A DNA stretch of 64,000 nt from Devosia nitrariae (GTDB lineage: Bacteria; Pseudomonadota; Alphaproteobacteria; Rhizobiales; Devosiaceae): NCBI RefSeq assembly GCF_030160115.1, contig NZ_BSNS01000011.1, positions 620,001-684,000 of the forward strand, in the 5' to 3' direction. The stretch's first letter is position 1, and each line of letters starts with the position of its first letter. Below, in pieces: positions 45,092-53,492 of this stretch. The notes under the pieces were generated by a model that saw only the letters and a program-made list of their open reading frames with translations, did not search any database and was not told where the DNA came from. The position numbers and the translations under genes were made by a program.

Positions 45092-46389
45092 TCACAACCC
45101 GAACGGATAGGTCTCCGGCACGCCCCTCGGCGCCTCTGTCGGGAGCGGTGTCACCGGGCCGGTTTCCTCAAACCAGACATAGACATCGAACTGCTCGGGC
45201 AGTACCGCCTCGAAATAGTGGCTCTGGCGCTCGGTCTCGGGCCGGTAGATGACGCCGACGGCCCGCTCGAGCCGCGGCTCGGAAAGAACCGCGCGCAACG
45301 TCTCGTCGGCCCGTAGGTCCACGGCCGCGCAGGCGATGCCTGTTTCGAGGAACACGCGCTCGTAGGAGTCGGGCCTTGCCGGCAGGACCGTCTTCAGCCG
45401 CATCGGCGCGTCCCAGTCGTCCGCCGCCGCGACCGTGCCGCGATCCGTGCCGAAGCCGACGGTCGCGGCTGCGTCGCGATAGGCCGCCTTGCAGAGTTCG
45501 CCGATGTGAACTGGCCCTGCCAGCCCATTTCGGTGGCGGCGGCGTTGCCGATATGGGAGTTGTGGGCCCAGACGATCGCCCGAGCGTCGGGCCCGCGCGC
45601 CGCCAGCAGGGCTTCGAGCGTGTCGAACATGTGCCTGTCGCGCAGGTTCCAGGAGTCGTTGGAGCCGCGATACATGGTGCGGTAATAGCGCTCGGCAGCC
45701 CGCACCACGCGCGCATTCTGCGCCGCATCGAAGAAGGCGGCGCCGTCGTCGCCGGTCACATAGTCCAGCTCCTTGCTGAGCAGATCCCGCGACTGCGTAA
45801 CCACGGCATCCTCGCAGGGGTCGCTCTCTCCAGTGACCAGCGCCCGTCCATACCAGGCGGGCTCCGCCTGCCAGGGCGTCAGGCATGCATAGCGCTTGCG
45901 CGCCAGGACTGCCGCTTGCGGATCGACGTCATCGAGATAGGCGAGCACCTCGCCGATCGAATGATGGAGGGAATAGACGTCGAGCCCGCGGAACTCGACG
46001 CGGCCCTCGAGAGGCAGATCGGCATTGTGACCGCGCAACCATTCGACGAAGTCGGCAACTTCCGCGTTGCGCCACATCCATGTCGGGAAGCGGGCAAAGG
46101 ACCGTTCGTCATATTGCCCGGGTCCCCGATGGCGCACATATCGGTCGACGCGGTTTGCATCCGGCCAGTCCGCTTCCACCGCCACAATGCCGAAGCCGTG
46201 CTCTTCGATGAGGAATCGGGTGATCGCGGCGCGAGCGCGGTAGAACTCGGCAGTACCGTGCGTCGCCTCGCCCAGAAGCACGATCCTGGCGTCGGCGACG
46301 TTGCCCAAGGCTTTCCCGAACGCGTCTATGGAGTCGGGCGAGGGCAGGGGCTTTGCCGCCCTGCGGACGGTCGCGCTCGGCTCGGTCAT
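45092..46389 (-). pseudogene. Erythromycin-esterase-family protein, single frameshift
   Basis: Two frames form one protein of about 430 residues. The first covers VLLGEATHGTAEFYRARAAI, VAVEADWPDANRVDRYVR, the long helical middle and IVWAHNSHIGNAAATEMGWQ; the second resumes with IGELCKAAYRDAAATVGFGT, continues FETGIACAAVDLRADET and ends ETYPFGL. The switch is near 45505-45515 and a single lost base explains it. The family uses a histidine-glutamate site (EATHG, EADWP, AHNSH), all of which lies before the break. The C-terminal quarter is lost unless the shift is a sequencing error. Despite the name, most members are not known to act on erythromycin. Confidence 0.82.
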
Positions 46390-46400
46390 CCGATTGGCCT

Positions 46401-46580
46401 TCAGGACGATCTCGGCAGGCCGCCGCTCGGCCGACCGCCGCGATGCGGATCCTTGCCGGCGGAGGGGCTGCTCTGCTGTGGCCGGTCGTCCTTGTGCTGG
46501 TCGCCGGCCCGGTTGCCGCCATGCCGCCCGTGGGAACTCTGTTTGCCGACAGCCATCCGGTCGCGTTCATGCTTTGCCAT
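46401..46580 (-). CDS. Small Gly/His-rich basic protein (59 aa)
   Basis: A 59-residue hydrophilic protein beginning MAKHERDRMAVGKQSSHGRH and rich in glycine, histidine, serine and arginine. A CGGAG lies eight bases before the ATG. It fits tightly between the PEBP gene (18 bases) and the esterase-family gene (11 bases) on the same strand, so it is probably part of the same transcript. No family known to me; disordered or nucleic-acid binding by composition. Confidence 0.45.
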   Translation of the reverse strand: MAKHERDRMAVGKQSSHGRHGGNRAGDQHKDDRPQQSSPSAGKDPHRGGRPSGGLPRSS

Positions 46581-46598
46581 TTGGGGCTCCGTTCTTTG

Positions 46599-47117
46599 TC
46601 ATGCTTCGTAGATGCCGACGAGCTCGGTTTCCTCGATCGTATGCTTGCGCGCCTCCCGCCAGACCTCCTCGGCGCCGGCCTTGGCCGGAATGGTAAGGTT
46701 GGGCACATCGAGCGCGGCAAGGCGGAAATGATAATGGTGCGGCCCATGGCCGGGCGGTGGCTGCGGCCCGTCATAGGCGGCATTGCCGAAATCGTTGAAT
46801 GCATAGCGCATCCAATCGGCAGGGCCGGTATCGACGCTCTCGGGCAGCCGGTCGTGATCGGCGGGAATGTTGAAGATCGTGCAATGGTGGAACGCACCGC
46901 TTGGCGCGTCCGGATCCTCGACCGTCAGTGCAAAGCTGCGCGTCTTGTCAGGCGCACCGGTCCATTTCAGCGGTGGCGAAAGGTTCTCGCCATCACGCGT
47001 GTACTTTCTGGGGATCGGCTCGTTCTCGGCGAAAGCCGGGCTGATGAGGGTGAGAGTGATGGCGTTCTTCCGGGTGACGTTTCTGACCCAAGGATCGGAT
47101 CCGGTGCGGTCGACCAT
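46599..47117 (-). CDS. YbhB/YbcL-type PEBP family protein
   Basis: A 172-residue phosphatidylethanolamine-binding-protein-fold member. Marks: AITLTLISPAFAENEPIPRK, YTRDGENLSPPLKW, FALTVEDPDAPSGAFHHCTI (the DPDAP motif), YDGPQPPPGHGPHHYHFRLA (the GxxPPxGxGxHxYxF motif). No signal peptide; cytosolic. The family's ligand in bacteria is unclear. The ATG used is about 15 codons upstream of the family start; longer frames lead into the promoter region of the BON gene. It leads a minus-strand group with the small protein and the esterase-family gene. Confidence 0.88.
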   Translation of the reverse strand: MVDRTGSDPWVRNVTRKNAITLTLISPAFAENEPIPRKYTRDGENLSPPLKWTGAPDKTRSFALTVEDPDAPSGAFHHCTIFNIPADHDRLPESVDTGPADWMRYAFNDFGNAAYDGPQPPPGHGPHHYHFRLAALDVPNLTIPAKAGAEEVWREARKHTIEETELVGIYEA

Positions 47118-47338
47118 TCCGGCCCGACATTGGGGAAACGTCCTTCCGACCCACGGGTTCGCGGGAATGCGAAAGCGAGCGCAACCTAGTGCTCCGGTCT
47201 GAAAGGCGGGGCAGGGCGCGATAACATAAAGCAGTCCGGCGCTCTCGGAATGCGGAACCAGGAGTTTGCCGGGTTTTTCGGAACAGCGCCCTGTCCCGAG
47301 CGTTTTCCGGACAAGACGCAACGTAGAAGGAGGATGTC

Positions 47339-48115
47339 ATGATGGACAGACGCAGGCACGAGGATTGGCGCTGGCGTGAGGCTGAGGACCGGGCCCGAGG
47401 ATCGCGCTTTTCGGACGACGATTTCAGTGGCGCCGACTACGATCCCCGCTATCCCGATGACTTGCCCCGCGGCTATCGCAGCGTCGACTGGCGGGACTGC
47501 GGAGCACCCGACTATCGCGGCGATAGATATCCGCGCTACGGCGGCCGCGGTGCCTTGGATCGTTACTACGGGGCGTATGGCCGGTTCGCCGGCCCCTATA
47601 CGAATGGCCCGTCCACGAACCGCTACACGGACCGGTACGGCGATTGGGAGGGATCGTATACGACAGATCCCTATGAACCGCCGAGCATCTATCCGGGCCG
47701 GGTTGGCGCGGGCGGCTATGGTGGGCGTGAACGCAACTTCATGGACAAAGCCGGAGACGAACTCTCCTCCTGGTTCGGTGATGAGGAGGCGGCCGAGCGC
47801 CGCGACATCGACCGCCGTCGAGGCGGCCACTTTGGACGCGGCCCGCGCGGCTACAAGCGCTCGGATGCACGCATCACCGAGGACGTCAGCGACGAACTGA
47901 GCGACGACTGGCGGCTCGATGCTTCCGACATCGAGGTCGACGTCACCGACGGCGAGGTGACCCTCAACGGCACGGTCCACAGTCGGCAGGACAAGCGCCT
48001 GGCCGAGGATCTGACCGACAACGTCTCAGGTGTGCGTCACGTGCAGAACAATTTGCGCATCGAGCCGCCGCAGGAGGGCATGCCGATGAGTTCGATCACC
48101 GCCGGCGGCGGCTGA
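47339..48115 (+). CDS. BON-domain protein with Tyr/Gly/Arg-rich N-terminus
   Basis: A 258-residue protein. Residues 1-130 are low-complexity, rich in Tyr, Gly, Arg, Asp and Pro. A short WFGDEEAAERRD motif follows, then a BON domain at about 170-240: TEDVSDELSDDWRLDASDIE, VDVTDGEVTLNGTVHSRQDK, RLAEDL. BON domains bind phospholipid or lipid-like surfaces and occur in osmotic-stress proteins such as OsmY. There is no signal peptide, so location is unclear. An AAGGAGG site precedes the double ATG. A related BON gene follows on the same strand. Confidence 0.87.
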   Translation: MMDRRRHEDWRWREAEDRARGSRFSDDDFSGADYDPRYPDDLPRGYRSVDWRDCGAPDYRGDRYPRYGGRGALDRYYGAYGRFAGPYTNGPSTNRYTDRYGDWEGSYTTDPYEPPSIYPGRVGAGGYGGRERNFMDKAGDELSSWFGDEEAAERRDIDRRRGGHFGRGPRGYKRSDARITEDVSDELSDDWRLDASDIEVDVTDGEVTLNGTVHSRQDKRLAEDLTDNVSGVRHVQNNLRIEPPQEGMPMSSITAGGG

Positions 48116-48120
48116 CCGGA

Positions 48121-48187
48121 GCGGAATGCGAAAAACCTGTCCCGGCGGCGATTCGGGATGGGAACCGGAGTTTGCGAAAATTCCGCG
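48121..48187. repeat. GAATGCGAAAAA...CCCGG repeat, copy 2
   Basis: Same unit as at about 40.98 kb: GGAATGCGAAAAACCTGTCC, then CGG...TTCGGGATGGGAACC and a closing TTTGCGAAAATTCCGC. It lies between the two BON genes. Confidence 0.65.
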
Positions 48188-48255
48188 ACAACAATTGTGG
48201 AGCGCGTGGTTTGATTGCATCAAATCGCATCGCGCCCAGCAAAAGGAGTGCGACT

Positions 48256-48813
48256 ATGCCCGACGATCGTCGCCCGTCCCCTGAGGGGCGGGAGAGCCTT
48301 AAATAAAGGCGCTATCACCCGCAATATTCCGGCCAGGGCGGCGGCTACGGCCAGTCCAACCGCGGCCTCAACTACGAGGGGATGCGTCCTCGTGAGGATG
48401 CTCCCTATCGCGTGCCGCCGTCGCGCGAAGGTGGCGGCTACCACCACGGCCCCTACGCCGCACGGCGTTACCACGGGTTCAGCGAGCACGAGCCGGGAGG
48501 TTTCACCGATCGCGTGCTGCAGCGCCGGCCGGACCTGCCCGACTACAGCGGGCGCGGCCCGCCTAACTACACGCGCTCGGACGGGCGCATCGAAGAGGAC
48601 GTCGCCGAGCGCCTCACCACCAACGACGCGCTCGATGCAAGCGACGTCGACCTCAGTGTAGAGAATGGCATCGTCGTGCTCGACGGAAGCGTTGCCGACC
48701 GTGAGGACAAGCGCCTCGCCGAAGATCTCGCCGAATCTGTTCGCGGTGTGCGCGGCGTCCAGAACAATCTGCGCCTGCAACGCACAGCCGGCGTGCCCTG
48801 GCGGAGCGGGTAG
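48256..48813 (+). pseudogene. Second BON-domain gene with an in-frame early stop
   Basis: An AAGGAG site and ATG open a frame that reads MPDDRRPSPEGRESLK and then meets a TAA at codon 17. The same frame continues without any shift as RRYHPQYSGQGGGYGQSNRG and onward to a complete BON domain (RSDGRIEEDVAERLTTNDAL, DASDVDLSVENGIVVLDGSV). Full length would be 185 residues. The domain itself is intact and closely related to that of the upstream gene. Translation could restart at the ATG of MRPREDAPYR (codon 43), giving 143 residues, though without a clear ribosome site. So it is either a nonsense mutant or an expressed shorter form. Confidence 0.72.
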
Positions 48814-48911
48814 GGCGGACGAATGGTGTAGCGGACCACTGATGACAGCGGTGGGTGGGATCGGTCAGCGGCCCACTCGCCAATTAATCAAATCACATTG
48901 CGGATCGAGCT

Positions 48912-49139
48912 CTACCGCTTCCCGATCGGCGGCGGTAGCGGATCCGAGTGACGCGGCTTGGGTTCCTCGATCGGCCTGAACTTGATGGGCCCGGATTCCC
49001 AGTCGAAGGGGACGGGGACCTCAGCTACGCATGGCGTGAAGACCGACTGACCTTGCGCATTCACCACTTCGAAGATGATCCCCGGGCGTTCCATGGTTGC
49101 GCACTCGACCCAGCGGTCCATGTCGATCCATTCGCCCAT
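48912..49139 (-). CDS. Small hypothetical protein
   Basis: A 75-residue protein (MGEWIDMDRWVECATMERPG, then FEVVNAQGQSVFTPC and a proline-rich tail PLPPPIGKR). It looks cytosolic, beta-rich in the middle, and unlike any family I know. A GAGGAA lies about ten bases before the ATG; the later ATG (MDRWVE) is also possible. It lies 74 bases after the type I secretion adaptor gene in the same direction. Confidence 0.6.
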   Translation of the reverse strand: MGEWIDMDRWVECATMERPGIIFEVVNAQGQSVFTPCVAEVPVPFDWESGPIKFRPIEEPKPRHSDPLPPPIGKR

Positions 49140-49160
49140 TTCGGTTCGTTCCTCTCATCT

Positions 49161-49205
49161 GCAGCGCTTTCAGCAGAACTGGACATCACTTTTACGGTTC
49201 GCAGG
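49161..49205. repeat. Degraded rhizobial-type palindromic repeat
   Basis: GCGCTTTCAGCAGAACTGG ... ACTTTTACGGTTCGCAGGC resembles the left half of the repeat at 29.48 kb with several changes. It sits at the 3' end of the secretion adaptor gene. Confidence 0.5.
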
Positions 49206-49212
49206 CGAGGGA

Positions 49213-50538
49213 TCAATTTTCCCTGAACGCCCGGCTGAAAGAATCCTGGATAGGCTTCAACAGATAGTCGACGAACGTCCGCTCGCCGGTGGAAATGAAG
49301 GCCTCGACCGGTATTCCCGGGTAAATCTGCTCTTGAGTTATCCCCGGGGGGAGCTCGCGAGTAGGCTCCAATCGGACCTCGAAGAAGGCCTCCCTTGTGT
49401 CCTGGTCCACCCTCCTGTCGGCGGCAACATAGATCACCGTGCCCGATACTTCGGGGGTCCTGCGCACGTCGAGCGCAGTAAATCTCAGCCGGGCATCCTG
49501 GCCGATGGCGACGGCGTCGATATCGCGTGGCTGCACATGGACTTCGATCACCAGATCGCTGGTCGTGGGGAGTAGCTCGAAAATCGTCGTGCGAGGACTG
49601 ACAATACTGCCAACAGAGTTGTACGTGGCCTGGACGACGATCCCGTCGACCGGGGCACGAACGACCATGCGCTCGACGACCGAGGAGGCAGCCACGATCT
49701 GCTCTTCGACATCGGCAAGCGTGGCGCGCACGCTGTTCAATTCGCCAAGGGCCTCTTCTACCCGTCCCGTTTCGAGACGTTCGATCTGCTCGCGCGTTTC
49801 CACCATCTGGATGGAGGAACTGGCGATCTGGGACTGCAGCGAGCCGATCTGGCCGATGAGCTCTGCCTGGCTGCGCAGCAGCACCGCATAGTCGGAGCGG
49901 TCCGTCAGTCCTTGGCCGAGGAGCTGCTGCTTGCGGATAACTTCCTCCTCGACGACTCGCAACTGCTCTTCGGCGGCAGCCTTTTGCGCCTCGAGACCTG
50001 CAACTGCCGCTTCGTGCGCCGCAATCCGCTGGCGCAGGATTCCGGTTTCGGCGCGGTAGCGCGAAAGGCGCGCCATGAACTCCCTGCGCTGCTCGTCGAC
50101 GACCTTGGCGACTTCGGGATCGGGAGGGACCTGCACGAGGTCGGCGGGCACGGCCATCTCTTCGAGGCCGTCCCGCTCCGCTTCCAGCCTCGCCGCCCTG
50201 GCCTGGAGGGCGATTGATTGTCGCAGGAGCCGATTGAGCTGCGCCTCGACGATGGTCGTATCGAGATCGAGCATCGGCTCTCCTGCCGCAACGCGCCCGC
50301 CCTCGCGCACATGCATCTCCTTGACGATACCGCCTTCGAGGTGCTGGATGGAGATGTTCTGGCCCGCAGCAGCGACGACCCCCGGAGCGATCACTGCGCC
50401 GGCGAGCGGCGCTGCGGCGGCCCAATAGCCGAAGCCGCCGGCAAAGACGGCCAGGGTCAGATAGCCGGCAAGCGCATAGGAACTTGTGCTCGTGACGACC
50501 GAACTTTTCCAGCTCCGGTTGGTCTCCACCTGTGTCAT
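49213..50538 (-). CDS. Type I secretion periplasmic adaptor (HlyD/PrtE family)
   Basis: A 441-residue membrane-fusion protein. One N-terminal membrane helix (about 21-43) is followed by a lipoyl-like half (GQNISIQHLEGGIVKEMHVR), a long coiled-coil hairpin (about 95-275, many Glu/Gln/Arg heptads), the second lipoyl half (VVRAPVDGIVVQATYNSVGS, IVSPRTTIFELLP) and a beta-barrel with the C-terminal PGIPVEAFISTGERTFVDYL typical of HlyD and PrtE. It bridges the ABC exporter to a TolC-type outer membrane channel, which is not in the window. The ATG overlaps the ABC gene stop by four bases. Confidence 0.93.
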   Translation of the reverse strand: MTQVETNRSWKSSVVTSTSSYALAGYLTLAVFAGGFGYWAAAAPLAGAVIAPGVVAAAGQNISIQHLEGGIVKEMHVREGGRVAAGEPMLDLDTTIVEAQLNRLLRQSIALQARAARLEAERDGLEEMAVPADLVQVPPDPEVAKVVDEQRREFMARLSRYRAETGILRQRIAAHEAAVAGLEAQKAAAEEQLRVVEEEVIRKQQLLGQGLTDRSDYAVLLRSQAELIGQIGSLQSQIASSSIQMVETREQIERLETGRVEEALGELNSVRATLADVEEQIVAASSVVERMVVRAPVDGIVVQATYNSVGSIVSPRTTIFELLPTTSDLVIEVHVQPRDIDAVAIGQDARLRFTALDVRRTPEVSGTVIYVAADRRVDQDTREAFFEVRLEPTRELPPGITQEQIYPGIPVEAFISTGERTFVDYLLKPIQDSFSRAFREN

Positions 50539-52316
50539 CGGGCCCTGTGCTGCTCGCTCGACGTGGATCTCGGACCGGAGGGCTCTTGCGGCGCCCCGAC
50601 GGCAGCGACGACGGCGGGTGTCGCCTGGCCGAGCTGGTTGAGCCGCCGAATGATCTCGGCCGATGGTCCGATGAGCTCGATCTGGCCATTGCGCAGCAAG
50701 AGGATCCGGTCGAGCTGCGAAGCAATACCGATCCTGTGGGTGACGACGATGAGGGACGCCTTACGCTCGCGCGCACCCGCAATTGCCCTGCTCAAGGCTG
50801 CTTCGCCTTCGGCATCGAGGTTCGTGTTCGGCTCGTCGAGCACCAGCAGGCTGGGGTCGCCGTAAAAGGCCCGTGCCAGGGCAATGCGCTGGCGCTCGCC
50901 GCCCGAAAGGCGCAGTCCGCCCGGGCCGACCTGCGTCGCGTAGCCGTCCTTCAAGCGCAGGATCAGGTCATGGACGCCCGCCCGCTGCGCCGCCCGAATG
51001 ACGCCCTCATCGTCGGGAGCCGGCTGCAGACGTGCGATGTTTTGTGAAATGGAGCCAGGGAAAAGCTCGAGGTCCTGCGGCAGGTAGCCGAGATGCGCTC
51101 CAAGTGCGTCCCTATCCCAGCTGCCTAGTTCGGCTCCATCCAGACGCACCGAACCAGCCGTGGGCTCCAGCGCCCCCACCAGCAGCCGGGCGAGCGTGGT
51201 CTTGCCGGCTCCGCTCGGGCCGATGATCGCCAGGCTTTCGCCCGCTCGCAACTGGAAGCCGAGTCGGCGGATGATCGGCGGCGCCCCGGCGGCGGCGCCA
51301 GGCGTCTGATAGATGAGATCTTCCACCGAAAGCGCGCCGCGCGGCGCCGGCAGCTCGAGACGATCGGCAGCCTGGTCAGGAGCGCGCAGCTGGCGCAACC
51401 GCTGCCAGGCGCCGTAGCTGTCGGCGATCTGGCGCCATGCTCCAATAACCTGGTCGATAGGCTGCAGCGCACGGCCGGCGATGAGCGAGGCCGCAAAGAT
51501 CATCCCGGCCGTCATGTTGCCATTGAGAACGAGATAGGCGCCGAGCCCGAGGATGGCGATCTGCAGGATCATGCGCAGCATCCGCGAGACGCCGCTGTAG
51601 AAGGCGTTCGTGCGGGTGAGCTGGTCCGATGCTTGGAGGAACTCGGCAAACCGGCGACCCCACACCTCTCTGGCATTGGCGGTCATGCCAAGCGGCTTCA
51701 GAACGTCCGAATTGCGCACCAGCGTCTGTGCCAGATTGGTGGCCTCGAGCAAGGAACCTGCCGCCAGGGCCCCGCTGCGCATCGTTGCCGCCTGGTTGAG
51801 GATGGCGAGCGCAACGAGAACGGCAGCCCCGAGGCTCGTCAGCAGGCAGAGCAGGGGGTGGATGAAATAGAGGACGATCAGGAAGAGCGGGGCGAAGGGC
51901 ACGTCGAAGAGGAAGAGCAGCGAGCGCGAGCCGGCGAAGGCACGCAAGGTGGCAAGATCCCGCAGCGGCTGCACATCGCCGAAGCCTGCAGCAGGCGAGG
52001 CGAGCGAAGCCTCGAACGCCCGGGTACCGAGCTCTGCATCGAGCCGCGCCGACACGCGATTGGCGTACCGGCCGCGCACCACTTCGAGCACCCCCAGAAC
52101 TGCGAGGGCGAGAAGTGCCGCGATCGAGAGATAGATGAGCGTTTCGAGGCTGGAAGCGGCAAGAACCCGATCGTAGACCTGCAGCAGGTAGAGCGGAGAG
52201 GTCAGCAGCAGGACGTTGACCGCCGCCGAGAACAGCCCGATCTCGACAAGGGCCTTGTTGAGGAACCGCAGGGAAGGCTGCTCGCGACCCCTGTTTCTGC
52301 TCACGGCCGCCTCCAA
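50535..52316 (-). CDS. Type I secretion ABC transporter (PrtD family)
   Basis: A 593-residue fused permease-ATPase. Six hydrophobic helices cover about residues 20-300. The ATPase shows Walker A GPSGAGKTT (366-374), Q-loop LPQDLELF, signature LSGGERQRIALARA, Walker B LLVLDEPNTNLD and the switch histidine in VVTHR. The absence of a C39-like N-terminal domain and the overall length fit the PrtD/AprD subfamily, which exports RTX-type proteases, lipases or S-layer proteins. No RTX substrate is found next to it, so cargo is unknown. The adaptor gene follows with an ATGA overlap. Confidence 0.94.
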   Translation of the reverse strand: MEAAVSRNRGREQPSLRFLNKALVEIGLFSAAVNVLLLTSPLYLLQVYDRVLAASSLETLIYLSIAALLALAVLGVLEVVRGRYANRVSARLDAELGTRAFEASLASPAAGFGDVQPLRDLATLRAFAGSRSLLFLFDVPFAPLFLIVLYFIHPLLCLLTSLGAAVLVALAILNQAATMRSGALAAGSLLEATNLAQTLVRNSDVLKPLGMTANAREVWGRRFAEFLQASDQLTRTNAFYSGVSRMLRMILQIAILGLGAYLVLNGNMTAGMIFAASLIAGRALQPIDQVIGAWRQIADSYGAWQRLRQLRAPDQAADRLELPAPRGALSVEDLIYQTPGAAAGAPPIIRRLGFQLRAGESLAIIGPSGAGKTTLARLLVGALEPTAGSVRLDGAELGSWDRDALGAHLGYLPQDLELFPGSISQNIARLQPAPDDEGVIRAAQRAGVHDLILRLKDGYATQVGPGGLRLSGGERQRIALARAFYGDPSLLVLDEPNTNLDAEGEAALSRAIAGARERKASLIVVTHRIGIASQLDRILLLRNGQIELIGPSAEIIRRLNQLGQATPAVVAAVGAPQEPSGPRSTSSEQHRAR

Positions 52317-52627
52317 AAAGCTGGCACTGCGGCCCTATCGGCGATGACGATGTCCACTTGCAAATGCTTCCGTCGTCTTCCCAAGCACACTGTCATTGTT
52401 TGCCCAGAGAATCAGGCCCACTGCAAGCTTCGGTCGAAGGATGCACATCCCGCTCCTGCCAAAAGCCGCAGCTTCATTGCGCGACCCCCTGGCATTTTAT
52501 GGGCAAGAGTATTTCGACGACGTCAAAGGCCCCTCACGAACTTGAATGATCTTGAGACTGGGGAGCGGAATCCCCCTCCGGCGGCTACGGCGCGCGACAA
52601 AAGTGGGAACCGGTTCCTCGCGGAAAT
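52317..52627. other. Upstream region of the type I exporter
   Basis: About 310 bases between two minus-strand genes with no coding signal. Near 52.59-52.63 kb lies a decayed copy of the rhizobial-type repeat (AAAAGTGGGAACCGGTTCC). The exporter promoter should lie here but I cannot pick convincing boxes. Confidence 0.4.
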
Positions 52628-53149
52628 CTAGGTAGACCCGCCATCGCTGGACTCCTCGTTCGAATCCTTGCTCCGTGCCGCTTCCATGGCCTCCTGGTAG
52701 GAGGGCGGCTCGATCCGGCTCGACAGCCACTGGTAGGCACCAAGTGCAACCAGGGCAATGCTTGAAGCGGCAAAGAGGACGGCCGGATAGATCGATTCGA
52801 CGATGCTCGTCTGGCTGGCCTTGAACACCATCACCAGCGCTTCCAGGCTCGCCGCGATGACGATGATCGAGATGAACTTGGTGAGCGAGCGACGCGACTC
52901 GAGCGCCGAGCGCAGCTCCCTGCGGCGCAGGATTTCCTCCTCGGCGACGAATTTGGCGGTCTCGATAACCGCAAAGCCGATGATGAGCAGACCCACTGCG
53001 TCGAGAATGACGTTGGTCCGCTCGGGCGAAGTGAGGCCCCGTGCCACGTTCCACAGCGCCCCGAGCAGCAGCAGGATGGCCATGATCATCAGGGCGATGG
53101 TGGCTGCAAAGAAGTAGACGCGCGCCAGAATCCCGTAGAACTTATCCAT
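52628..53149 (-). CDS. Four-helix membrane protein, GNAT-independent hypothetical
   Basis: A 173-residue integral membrane protein of unknown function. Four hydrophobic segments are visible (YFFAATIALMIMAILLLLGA; VILDAVGLLIIGFAVIETA; FISIIVIAASLEALVMVF; YPAVLFAASSIALVALGAYQ). The second helix leads into a conserved-looking charged loop ETAKFVAEEEILRRRELRSA, a pattern seen in phosphate-starvation-type and channel-associated small membrane proteins, but no firm family. Acidic C-terminal tail. TGGAG precedes the ATG. It follows the broken mechanosensitive channel on the same strand. Confidence 0.75.
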   Translation of the reverse strand: MDKFYGILARVYFFAATIALMIMAILLLLGALWNVARGLTSPERTNVILDAVGLLIIGFAVIETAKFVAEEEILRRRELRSALESRRSLTKFISIIVIAASLEALVMVFKASQTSIVESIYPAVLFAASSIALVALGAYQWLSSRIEPPSYQEAMEAARSKDSNEESSDGGST

Positions 53150-53266
53150 CTCGGCTCCAGTTGACCCCGCAGGATCAATGGATGGGGCGGGTGTCGCGTT
53201 CCGCCGGGCCGTACGGGGGGGTGGTTGGGGCGGCCGAACCAGAACCGCTCGCCTGCACTTCGAGCT

Positions 53267-53425
53267 CCCCCCTCCCAACCTCCCCCACAAGGGGGGAGGT
53301 GCCGGTCTGGTGGCTTGGCGAAGGCGTGCCTCAGCAACCAGGAACCGGATGCATTGGGGTGTGCGCGGTCCTGCCAAAGGCACGAACGCCACCTCCCCCT
53401 TGATGGGGGAGGCCGGGAGGGGGTG
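53267..53425. repeat. Inverted repeat of C/G-rich 37-base arms
   Basis: The left arm (CCCCCTCCCAACCTCCCCCA, then AAGGGGGGAGGTG) and the right arm (CACCTCCCCCTTGATGGGGG, then AGGCCGGGAGGGGG) are inverted copies separated by about 85 bases; each arm is itself a short palindrome. This is a typical rhizobial intergenic mosaic element. The rest of the 340-base gap between the two minus-strand genes holds nothing else I recognise. Confidence 0.7.
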
Positions 53426-53492
53426 CCGCGATGCCGCCACGCACTCAACGCCCTCAGGATAAGGATGACAGCGGTGGGGTATGGAGCGTCCC

